Notes under the pieces: generated by a model | What the model was told of the DNA's origin: nothing | The model's input: only the letters and a program-made list of their open reading frames with translations | The model's database searches: none | Source: Pseudoxanthomonas winnipegensis | GTDB lineage: Bacteria; Pseudomonadota; Gammaproteobacteria; Xanthomonadales; Xanthomonadaceae | Direction of reading: 5' to 3' | Assembly: GCF_004283755.1 (NCBI RefSeq) | Contig: NZ_SHMH01000002.1 | Location: forward strand, 1-64,000 | Length of the DNA stretch: 64,000 nt | Part shown: positions 55,294 through 62,380 of the stretch, piece after piece | Layout of the letters: the number at the start of each line of letters is the position of its first letter | Position numbering within the stretch: the stretch's first letter is position 1 | Program-made: the position numbers and the translations under genes

Positions 55294-55404
55294 TCAGCGG
55301 TTGTCCGCCTTGTGCGCGCCGTGCGCCGCTTCCAGCGCACGCAGGCCCGCGACGCGCAGCAGCTGCGTCATGCGGATGATCTGATGGCGGGGCTGGAAGT
55401 TCAT
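55294..55404 (-). CDS. Putative 36-aa basic protein
   Basis: A frame starting MNFQPRHQIIRMTQLLRVAG and ending HKADNR lies between a plausible promoter (TTGCGC, 17 bp, TATCGT at about 55455-55483 on the minus strand) and a strong terminator at 55206. Its codons favour G or C at third positions. The Shine-Dalgarno is weak. It could be a small protein or the body of a small RNA; no family is recognised. Confidence 0.42.
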   Translation of the reverse strand: MNFQPRHQIIRMTQLLRVAGLRALEAAHGAHKADNR

Positions 55405-55469
55405 GAGCTTGGATTGGCTGGATTAAAACGCAGGAGCGTCCTGCGATGGGCGCGCACGATACACCGCAC

Positions 55470-55524
55470 ATAATCGGTGCGCAAGCACTTTTTCTAAAAA
55501 TAATCGGCCCGCCGAGATAATCGG
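55470..55524 (-). promoter_or_regulatory. Three CCGATTAT direct repeats at a promoter
   Basis: CCGATTAT occurs on the minus strand at 55470-55477, 55500-55507 and 55517-55524, in the promoter area of the small transcript. A related CCGATT core is in the palindrome at 54975. Iterated octamers suggest binding of an unidentified regulator. Confidence 0.5.
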
Positions 55525-55551
55525 CGCGACCCGCACATATCGCCGCATCAT

Positions 55552-55581
55552 CGCCGGGCGCCGCGGTGACGGCGCCCGGCG
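55552..55581. terminator. Strong GC hairpin after bglX
   Basis: CGCCGGGCGCCG (55552-55563) and CGGCGCCCGGCG (55570-55581) form 12 perfect pairs around a 6-base loop, 6 bases after the bglX stop codon. No T-run follows. Confidence 0.6.
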
Positions 55582-55587
55582 GATCGA

Positions 55588-57774
55588 TCAGCCTTTCGGC
55601 GGCAGCAGTTCGAACTGCACCGCGCTGCCGTTGGCCGACGAGTCGGTGACCCACAGGTCGAACAGGCCGGGCTCGGCGCCGAACACCAGGTCGGTGCCGG
55701 TGAAGGCCAGCAGATGGCGGTCCAGCTGGAACTGCACCTGCGCCGATTCGCCGGCCAGCAGCGCGATCTTGTTGAAGCCCTTGAGCTCGCGCACGGGGCG
55801 CACGCGGCTGGCGACGCGGTCGTGCACGTACAGCTGCACCACGGTCTCGCCCGCCACCGCACCGGTGTTGGTGACGGTGGTGGTGATCACCAGCGTCTCG
55901 TCCCAGCCCAGCTGCGCCGTGGACAGCTGCGGCGTGCCGTAGGCGAAGGACGTGTAGGACAGGCCATGGCCGAAGGGATACAGCGCGTCGGCGGTGAACT
56001 CGCGCCAGCGCGACTTGTACTCGTGCACGTCGGGCAGCTCGGGACGGCCGGTGCGCGGGTGGTTGTAGAACAGCGGCTGCTGGCCCGAGTCCTGCGGGAA
56101 GCTCACCGGCAGGCAGGCCGAGGGGTTGTAGTCGCCGAACAGCACGTCGGCCACGCCATGCCCGGTCTGGCTGCCCAGGAACCAGGTCACCGCGATGGCC
56201 TGCGCGTCGCGCACGGCGCCCTGCAGCGCCAGCGCGCGGCCGTTTCGCAGGAGCACCACCAGCGGCTTGCCGGTCGCCGCCAGCGCTTCGGCCAGGGCCT
56301 GCTGCGCGGCCGGTACGACGATCTGCGTGCGCGACTGCGCCTCGCCGCTGTAGCGCTGCGGCTCGCCGATGGCCAGCACCACCACGTCGCTGGCCTGCGC
56401 CGCGGCGACGGCGGCCTCGATGCCGCCCTCGATCGCCGCTTCCAGCCCGCAGCCGTCTTCGACGATCAGCTGCGCCTGCTCACCCAGCGCGGCGCGCACG
56501 CCGGCCTCGAGGGTGACGTAGCGCGACTTGTCGCCGAACAGCGTCCAGCAACCCTCGATGTTGTCGTGGTCGCGCACGAACGGGCCGATCAGCGCGATCT
56601 TCTGGCCCTGCTTGCGCAGCGGCAGCACCGCATCGTCGTTCTTCAGCAGCACGATGGAACGCCGCGCCGCGTCGCGCGCCAGCGCTTCGTGCTCGGCCAG
56701 GTGCGTGGTCTCGGCCTCGCGCGCGGCGTCGAGCGAGCGGTAGGGATTGTCGAACAGGCCGATCTGCTCCTTCACCCACAGCACGCGGCGCACGCCCTCG
56801 TCCAGCTGCGCCATCGACACCTCGCCGCTCTCCACCAGCGCGCCCAGGTGGCGTTGGTAGAAGCCGCTCTGCATGCTCACGTCCAGGCCGGCGGTGAACG
56901 CGCGGCGCGTGGCGTCGCGTTCGTCGGCGGCATAGCCGTGCGCGATCAGTTCCATGTCGGCGGTGTAGTCGGACACCACCAGGCCGGGGAACTGCCAGGC
57001 GCCGCGCAGCAGGTCGGTCATCAGCCAGCGGTTGGCGCTGGCCGGCACGCCGTTGATGTCGTTGAAGGCGCTCATCACCGTGATCGCGCCGGCATCGAAG
57101 GCGGCCTTGAACGGCGGCAGGTGCACATCGCGCAGGGTCTGCTCGGAGATGTCCACGCTGGCGTATTCCAGGCCGCCTGCCACGGCGCCGTAGGCGGCGA
57201 AGTGCTTGGGTGTGGCCAGCAGGCAGTCCTCGGCCTGCAGCCCGGCCTGGCCCTGGAAGCCCTGCACGCGCGCGGCGGCGAAGGCGCAGCCCAGCACCAC
57301 GTCCTCGCCGGCGCCCTCGGCGCCGCGGCCCCAGCGCTGGTCGCGGGCGATGTCCACGGCCGGGGCGAAGGTCCAATGGATGCCGGCGGCGGTGGCTTCC
57401 ACGGCGGTGGCGCGCGCGGTGCGCCGGGCCAGGTCGGGCTCGAAGCTGGCCGCCTCGCCCAGCGGGATCGGGAACACCGTGCGCATGCCGTGGATCACGT
57501 CCGAGCCGAACAGCAGCGGGATGCCCAGGCGCGACTCCTCCAGCGCGATGCGCTGGGCCTCGCGCCCCTGCGCCGCGCCGACGCCGTTGAACAGCGCGCC
57601 GATGCGCCCGGCGCGGATGCCTTCGCGCACCTGCGCGGCGTCCAGCGCGTTGGCCTCCGGGTTCACATCCGGGGCGAACGGCCGCAGCGCGTCGGCAAAG
57701 ATTCCCAGCTGGCCCACTTTCTCTTCGACCGTCATCTGCGCGATGAGGGCTTCAATCCGTTCGGAATTTGACAT
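55588..57774 (-). CDS. bglX: Beta-glucosidase, glycoside hydrolase family 3
   Basis: 728 aa with the GH3 N-terminal barrel, the alpha/beta sandwich and a C-terminal fibronectin-III-like domain (DETLVITTTVTNTGAVAGET). The nucleophile is D269 (LVVSDYTADMEL); GRGAEGAGEDVVLG and KHFAAYGAVAGG are family motifs. It cleaves terminal beta-glucosyl residues from cello-oligosaccharides or similar glycosides. Unlike E. coli BglX it has no signal peptide, so it should be cytoplasmic. A LacI-type operator lies 13 bp upstream of its ATG. Confidence 0.92.
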   Translation of the reverse strand: MSNSERIEALIAQMTVEEKVGQLGIFADALRPFAPDVNPEANALDAAQVREGIRAGRIGALFNGVGAAQGREAQRIALEESRLGIPLLFGSDVIHGMRTVFPIPLGEAASFEPDLARRTARATAVEATAAGIHWTFAPAVDIARDQRWGRGAEGAGEDVVLGCAFAAARVQGFQGQAGLQAEDCLLATPKHFAAYGAVAGGLEYASVDISEQTLRDVHLPPFKAAFDAGAITVMSAFNDINGVPASANRWLMTDLLRGAWQFPGLVVSDYTADMELIAHGYAADERDATRRAFTAGLDVSMQSGFYQRHLGALVESGEVSMAQLDEGVRRVLWVKEQIGLFDNPYRSLDAAREAETTHLAEHEALARDAARRSIVLLKNDDAVLPLRKQGQKIALIGPFVRDHDNIEGCWTLFGDKSRYVTLEAGVRAALGEQAQLIVEDGCGLEAAIEGGIEAAVAAAQASDVVVLAIGEPQRYSGEAQSRTQIVVPAAQQALAEALAATGKPLVVLLRNGRALALQGAVRDAQAIAVTWFLGSQTGHGVADVLFGDYNPSACLPVSFPQDSGQQPLFYNHPRTGRPELPDVHEYKSRWREFTADALYPFGHGLSYTSFAYGTPQLSTAQLGWDETLVITTTVTNTGAVAGETVVQLYVHDRVASRVRPVRELKGFNKIALLAGESAQVQFQLDRHLLAFTGTDLVFGAEPGLFDLWVTDSSANGSAVQFELLPPKG

Positions 57775-57786
57775 CCGGTCTCGCCA

Positions 57787-57800
57787 TGAAAACGTTTACA
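57787..57800. promoter_or_regulatory. LacI-type operator upstream of bglX
   Basis: TGAAAACGTTTACA matches the LacI-family consensus of a near-palindrome centred on CG (TGNAAACGTTTNCA), 13-26 bp before the bglX start on the minus strand. The cognate repressor is not encoded next to it; the LacI at 29519 prefers a different-looking site. Confidence 0.78.
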
Positions 57801-57985
57801 GCCATTCTAGGCCATGCCCCGGGGATGCCAAGCCCTCGGGGGCTCCAAACAGCCAAGGCTGCACCCGGTCGGTGCCTTCTGTCGAGCCACGAGTGAGCGC
57901 GCGGTCACGGGCGGCGGACGGCAGTGGTTCGGGAGAGCGCGCCTGAACCCGGGAAGCGCGCTGCAACCGCCCCCAAAGGCCCCCC

Positions 57986-58061
57986 TGTAGAGCGGAGCTT
58001 GCTCCGCTGAGGCTTTCCCAATGATCCAACCGAAATGCAGCGGAGCAAGCTCCGCTCTACA
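57986..58061. repeat. 76-bp intergenic inverted repeat, copy 3
   Basis: Arms at 57986-58008 and 58039-58061 are identical to those of the other copies; the centre (AGGCTTTCCCAATGATCC) is more diverged. With the bglX operator it accounts for the gene-free stretch 57775-58102, in which I see nothing else. Confidence 0.88.
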
Positions 58062-58102
58062 AAAAGGCGGCGACGCGATCGAAAGCGACGATGGCGCCCA
58101 CG

Positions 58103-58261
58103 CTAATGCAGCTGCGGCGAACCTTCGTCTTCGCGGCGCTCGGGCGGATCACCGGCCTGGACCGGACACGGCGGTTCGCCGCTGCCCGGCGGCAGCGGCA
58201 GGAAATCCTCGGACTCGTGGGACGGTCCGGGCTGGATGAACCAGCGATGCGCAACGCTCAC
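58103..58261 (-). CDS. 52-aa hypothetical protein
   Basis: GTG at 58261 is preceded by a strong GAGGAGG five bases upstream. The product (VSVAHRWFIQPGPSHESEDF, then Pro- and Glu-rich) has clear G/C bias at third codon positions, which supports coding. Its C-terminus is acidic and proline-rich with one CPVQ. No family is recognised. Confidence 0.6.
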   Translation of the reverse strand: MSVAHRWFIQPGPSHESEDFLPLPPGSGEPPCPVQAGDPPERREDEGSPQLH

Positions 58262-58378
58262 GACGGCCTCCTCGCGCCGCGATGCTAAGGCGGCGGCGCG
58301 CTGCGGAATGTCCATCCGGCCTCGTCATGCGCGGGTGGACGCCGTGCCGGCAATCCTTCACGCCGCGCAACGGTTTCG

Positions 58379-59335
58379 TCAGGGCGCGCTGGCCTGGTCC
58401 AGCGCCTGGATCTGCTCTGGGGTCAACGTCAGCTGCGCCGCGCGCAGGATCTCCTGCAGCTGCTCGACGCTGCTGGCGCTGGCGATCGGCGCGGTGATCG
58501 AGTCGCGCGCCATCAGCCAGGCCAGCGCGATCTGCGCGGGCTTGGCGCGCTGCTGGGCGGCCACTTCGTCCAGCGCCGCCAGGATCCGGCGGCCGCGCTC
58601 GTTGAGATATTTCCTGACCGCGGCTTCGCCACGCGGGCTCTTGGACGCATCCGCCGGGTCGCGGTACTTGCCGGTCAGGAAGCCCGATGCCAGCGCGTAG
58701 TAGTTGATCACGCCCAGCCCATGCGCCTTGGCCAGCGGCTCCAGCGTCTGCTCGTAGTCGGCCCGGTCGTAGAGGTTGTACTCCGGCTGCAGCGTCTCGT
58801 AGCGCGGCAGACCCTGGGCCTGCGCCACCTCCAGCGCCTCGGCCAGGCGCTCGCCGCTGTAGTTGGAGGCGCCGATCGCGCGCACCTTGCCCTTCTCGAT
58901 CAGCCGCGCGAAGGCGCCCAGCGTGGCCTCCAGCGGGATCGAGGGGTCGTCGGCATGCGCCTGGTACAGGTCGATGGTGTCCACGCCCAGGCGCTTGAGC
59001 GACTGGTCCACCGCGGTCTTGATATTGTCCGGCGACAGGCCGGGCAGCTCGTCCCACTTGCCGACCTTGGTGGCGATCACCACCTCGTCGCGCTTGCCGC
59101 TGGACCTGAGCCACTGGCCGATCAGCGTCTCCGATTCGCCGCCCCGGTTGCCCGGCACCCAGGCCGGATACACATCGGCGGTGTCGATGAGGTTGAAGCC
59201 GCCGTCGACGAAGGCATCGAGCAGCTTCGCCGTCCCGGCCGCGTCCTTGACGCTCCAGCCGAACACGTTGCCGCCGAAGGCCAGCGGCGCGACGGTGAGG
59301 CCGCTCCTGCCGAGCGGACGTTGCGAAATGGTCAT
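58379..59335 (-). CDS. Aldo/keto reductase
   Basis: 318 aa. The tetrad is in NLIDTADVYPAWVPG (Asp, Tyr), IATKVGK (Lys) and DLYQAHADD (His). The C-terminal APIASASSVEQLQEIL is the NADPH-binding segment. CAGGAG precedes the ATG at 59335; the frame extends further upstream without a good site. It stands alone and its substrate is unknown. Confidence 0.88.
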   Translation of the reverse strand: MTISQRPLGRSGLTVAPLAFGGNVFGWSVKDAAGTAKLLDAFVDGGFNLIDTADVYPAWVPGNRGGESETLIGQWLRSSGKRDEVVIATKVGKWDELPGLSPDNIKTAVDQSLKRLGVDTIDLYQAHADDPSIPLEATLGAFARLIEKGKVRAIGASNYSGERLAEALEVAQAQGLPRYETLQPEYNLYDRADYEQTLEPLAKAHGLGVINYYALASGFLTGKYRDPADASKSPRGEAAVRKYLNERGRRILAALDEVAAQQRAKPAQIALAWLMARDSITAPIASASSVEQLQEILRAAQLTLTPEQIQALDQASAP

Positions 59336-59474
59336 GTGGCACTCCTGTCCTGAACGTGGGGAAACAACAAGGACGTCCCACGGTAGGCCGCGGGCGTTTA
59401 ACGCCGCGTCCACGCCTGGTGACGTCCACACGACATGCTAGGCTCGCGCGCACCTTCGCTGATGGGATGTGCTC

Positions 59475-60302
59475 ATGCGCAGATCGCTTGCCGTTCTCAC
59501 CCTGTGCGCCGCGCTGGCGCCGGTGGCCCTCGCACAGCAGGCGAGCCCGCCCTCTCCTGTGGCGCCCGCGCTGAAGGCCAGCGTCGATGGCAGTTGGCGC
59601 AAGCCGGACAATGTCGAACGCGACAAGTACCGCCATCCGGGCCAGACGCTGACCTTCTTCGGCGTGCAGCCGCACGATACGGTGATCGAGATCACCCCGG
59701 GCAACGGCTGGTACTCGGAAATCCTGGCGCCCTACCTGCAGGCCGAAGGCCAGTACATCGCCGCGGTGGTCGACCCGGCGGCGGTGGCCGAATCCTCGCG
59801 CGCCTACCAGCAGAAGGCCGCCGACAGCCTGCAGGCGCTGTTCGACGCCGATCCGGCGCATTACGGCAAGGCCAGGCTGGTGCGCTACTCGCCGGCCGCC
59901 CCGGTGTTCGGCCCGCCCGGCTCGGCCGATGTGGTGCTCACCTTCCGCAACGTGCACAACTGGCGCATGGCCGACAACGCCGAGGCGATGTTCAAGGGCT
60001 TCTATGCCGTACTCAAGCCCGGCGGCACGCTGGGCGTGGTCGAGCATCGCGCCAAGGGCGACGTGGCCGACGACGACAAGAGCGGCTATGTCGGCCAGGC
60101 GCAGGTGATCGCGCTGGCCACCGCGGCCGGCTTCCGGCTGGAGGGGCAGAGCGAGATCAACGCCAACCCGCGCGACACCAAGGACTATCCCGGTGGCGTG
60201 TGGACGCTGCCGCCGACCAACAAGCACCCGCCGGCCGACGACGCCAAGTACCGCGCCATCGGCGAAAGCGACCGCATGACGCTGCGCTTCATCAAGCCCT
60301 GA
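59475..60302 (+). CDS. Class I SAM-dependent methyltransferase with a signal peptide
   Basis: 275 aa. A clear signal peptide (RRSLAVLTLCAALAPVALAQ) precedes a methyltransferase fold: VIEITPGNGWYSEILAPYL is motif I, SADVVLTFRNVHNW motif IV and LKPGGTLGVVEHRA motif V/VI. Export is odd because S-adenosylmethionine is cytoplasmic. Similar predicted periplasmic proteins are common in xanthomonads and caulobacters; they may have lost activity or bind another ligand. ATG at 59475 or GTG at 59469 are both possible. Confidence 0.82.
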   Translation: MRRSLAVLTLCAALAPVALAQQASPPSPVAPALKASVDGSWRKPDNVERDKYRHPGQTLTFFGVQPHDTVIEITPGNGWYSEILAPYLQAEGQYIAAVVDPAAVAESSRAYQQKAADSLQALFDADPAHYGKARLVRYSPAAPVFGPPGSADVVLTFRNVHNWRMADNAEAMFKGFYAVLKPGGTLGVVEHRAKGDVADDDKSGYVGQAQVIALATAAGFRLEGQSEINANPRDTKDYPGGVWTLPPTNKHPPADDAKYRAIGESDRMTLRFIKP

Positions 60303-60318
60303 GCGAAGAGGACCCGGC

Positions 60319-60708
60319 ATGCGCGGGCGAGCCCTGCTGACCGGCGCGGTCGCGCTGCTGGGCGCGGTTCTGGCCGCGATGGCCGTGCTGATGCTGGCGA
60401 CTGCGGTCGCAGGCAATGTCGCGCAGGGACAGATCGGATGGGTCATGCAGGCGATCGGCCTGCTGCTGTTTTCCGCCCCGGCGCTCGCATGGCCCTTCTC
60501 GTCGCGCGTGGCGCGCGCCCTGCTCTTCCTGGCGCTGTCCGCGCTGGCGTTGCTTTCGCTCTGGCTCGTGTTCTGGCCGCAGGGCGTAACGCAGGTGCCG
60601 GTACTGACACGGATCGCAGTGATCGCGTTCGTCGTGCTGTTGGTCTTCCGCATGTGGATCTCGGCAAGGCGGAACAGGGCGGCAACGGGAACGGAGGTGC
60701 GGGAATGA
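60319..60708 (+). CDS. Small four-helix membrane protein
   Basis: 129 aa with four predicted transmembrane helices (about residues 5-32, 40-57, 63-83 and 91-111) and a basic C-terminal tail. No family is recognised. It follows the methyltransferase by 16 bp, and its stop overlaps the next gene by 4 bp, so the three genes are probably one operon. Confidence 0.7.
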   Translation: MRGRALLTGAVALLGAVLAAMAVLMLATAVAGNVAQGQIGWVMQAIGLLLFSAPALAWPFSSRVARALLFLALSALALLSLWLVFWPQGVTQVPVLTRIAVIAFVVLLVFRMWISARRNRAATGTEVRE

Positions 60709-60953
60709 TCCGGTTCGAGGCCGAGGAGAAGGCGGCGATCGTGCGCCGGATCCAGCTGTATTTCGATCAGGAGCTTCGGCAGGAGATCGGCCGCTTCGAT
60801 GCGGAGTTCCTGCTGGACTTCTTCGCCGAGGAGATCGGCGATTACTTCTACAACCGCGGCCTGTACGACGCGCAGGCTGTGTTGGCTGCGCGCGTGGACG
60901 ATCTCAACGAGGCCATCGTGCAGCTCGAGAAGCCGACCGAGTTCCGCAGGTAG
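60705..60953 (+). CDS. DUF2164-family protein
   Basis: 82 aa. The sequence IRFEAEEKAAIVRRIQLYFD, followed by FLLDFFAEEIGDYFYNRGLY, matches the DUF2164 pattern. It is a small, probably all-helical cytoplasmic protein of unknown function. Its ATG overlaps the stop of the membrane protein gene (ATGA). Confidence 0.85.
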   Translation: MIRFEAEEKAAIVRRIQLYFDQELRQEIGRFDAEFLLDFFAEEIGDYFYNRGLYDAQAVLAARVDDLNEAIVQLEKPTEFRR

Positions 60954-61003
60954 CGGCACCCGCGCTGCGATCCTCGTGATGGGGTCGCTGCGCACGGGGG
61001 ATA

Positions 61004-61579
61004 ATGCGCGGCCCCTGCATCCCGCGCCGCTTCGCCGTGCTGATCGCCTTCAACAAGCCGTTCAACGTGCTGTGCCAGTTCACCGACCGCAGCGTTACGC
61101 CGCGGCCGACGCTGGCCGACTTCGGACTGCCCAAAGACGTCTATGCCGCCGGCCGGCTGGACTACGACAGCGAAGGCCTGCTGCTGCTCACCGACGAGGG
61201 CGCGCTGGCGCATCGGCTGACCGATCCGCGCCACAAGCAGGACAAGACCTATTGGGTGCAGGTTGAAGGCACGCCGCAGCCTGCGGAGCTGCAGGCGCTG
61301 AGCACGGGCGTGGTGTTGAACGATGGCGCCACCCTGCCCGCACGCGCCGCCCTGCTCGATCCGCCGCCGGCGCTGTGGCCGCGCGATCCGCCGGTGCGGG
61401 TGCGCAAGACCGTGCCCGATGCCTGGCTGGCGCTGACCCTGCGCGAGGGCCGCAACCGGCAGGTACGGCGCATGACCGCGGCGGTGGGGCTGCCCACCTT
61501 GCGGCTGGTGCGCGTGGCGATGGGCGGCATCGCGCTGGATGGCCTGCAGCCGGGGCAATGGCGCGTCGTGCAGGGCTGA
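61004..61579 (+). CDS. rluE: 23S rRNA pseudouridine synthase RluE
   Basis: 191 aa. The catalytic Asp lies in [25 protein letters not shown] is the next family motif and [12 protein letters not shown] the C-terminal one. There is no S4 domain, as expected for RluE, which makes pseudouridine 2457 in E. coli 23S rRNA. ATG at 61004 has a G-run before it, but the sequence GATAAT overlapping it may be a promoter -10; GTG at 61037 ([15 protein letters not shown]) is the alternative start. Confidence 0.9.
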   Translation: MRGPCIPRRFAVLIAFNKPFNVLCQFTDRSVTPRPTLADFGLPKDVYAAGRLDYDSEGLLLLTDEGALAHRLTDPRHKQDKTYWVQVEGTPQPAELQALSTGVVLNDGATLPARAALLDPPPALWPRDPPVRVRKTVPDAWLALTLREGRNRQVRRMTAAVGLPTLRLVRVAMGGIALDGLQPGQWRVVQG

Positions 61580-61693
61580 AGCAGCCAACGCCCAAAACGC
61601 GAACACCCGGCGAAGGGCCGGGTGTCGGTGAAGCTGGCTCGGCCGCCGCTACCGCCGTTGCGGCGCGAAGGCCGAGGACTCAGCGTGAAACCT

Positions 61694-62113
61694 TTAGTCC
61701 TTGGCCGGGGTCGCCTTCGGTGCCACGCGGCTGTAGCGGGTCGAGCGCGAACGCACGCCGGCATTGCCGCGGGTGGTCGCCGGCTCCAGACGCCGGGCGC
61801 TGCCGTTGAGCGGCTGGCCCTGCTTTTCCTTGTACTTGCGATAGACGGCATAGCCGATCAGGCCCACGCCCACCGCGGCGGCGGCGCCCACGGCCACCGG
61901 ATTGCGCTTGACGAAGTTGCCGGCGACCTTGCCGCCGGTGCGCACCGCACCCAGCGCGGCGCTGCTCTTGAACAGCTTGGCGGCCTTGGAGCTGCGCGAG
62001 GGCAACAGGTCGCGCGCGCTGCTGCCGGCATGACGCAGGCCGTCGCCTGCCTGGTGGACCAGATCCAGGGCGGTTTCCAGGGCGCGATCGCTGATGTCGG
62101 AGAACTTGCTCAT
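61694..62113 (-). CDS. Hypothetical protein with one membrane helix
   Basis: 139 aa. A helical N-terminal half (SDISDRALETALDLVHQAGD) precedes one transmembrane helix at about residues 72-90 (PVAVGAAAAVGVGLIGYAVY) and a basic, low-complexity tail. The layout recalls ElaB/YqjD-type ribosome- or membrane-associated proteins, without clear homology. AGGGGG precedes the ATG at 62113. Confidence 0.72.
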   Translation of the reverse strand: MSKFSDISDRALETALDLVHQAGDGLRHAGSSARDLLPSRSSKAAKLFKSSAALGAVRTGGKVAGNFVKRNPVAVGAAAAVGVGLIGYAVYRKYKEKQGQPLNGSARRLEPATTRGNAGVRSRSTRYSRVAPKATPAKD

Positions 62114-62278
62114 GGGGGACCCCCTTGGGTGATGACAGGCGGCCAGTGTCCCGGCCGCAGTGTGGAAGGCTTGTGTGCGCCACGCCGCGAGGCCTGCCGC
62201 AGGCTGAATGCCGGGATTCGCTTGGGATTGGCTCTTGGGTAGGAGCAACCGTCTCGACAAATCTCGCAGCGGCCTGCC

Positions 62279-62353
62279 TGTAGAGCGGAGCTTGCTCCGC
62301 TGGGGCTTTCCCACGAACCGGACGAAGAGCAGCGGAGCAAGCTCCGCTCTACA
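62279..62353. repeat. 75-bp intergenic inverted repeat, copy 4
   Basis: Arms at 62279-62301 and 62331-62353 are identical to those of the other copies, with a central CACGAACCGGACGAAGAGC close to copy 2 and in the same orientation. It lies 28 bp downstream of the hrpB stop codon and may terminate that transcript. Confidence 0.9.
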
Positions 62354-62380
62354 GGTAGGCGCGAAAGCGAGAAAAAGGGC

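Noticed and set aside
55206-55404. An amino-acid biosynthesis attenuator (leader peptide plus terminator)
   Set aside because: The 36-codon frame has no run of a single amino acid codon and no biosynthetic operon follows the terminator.
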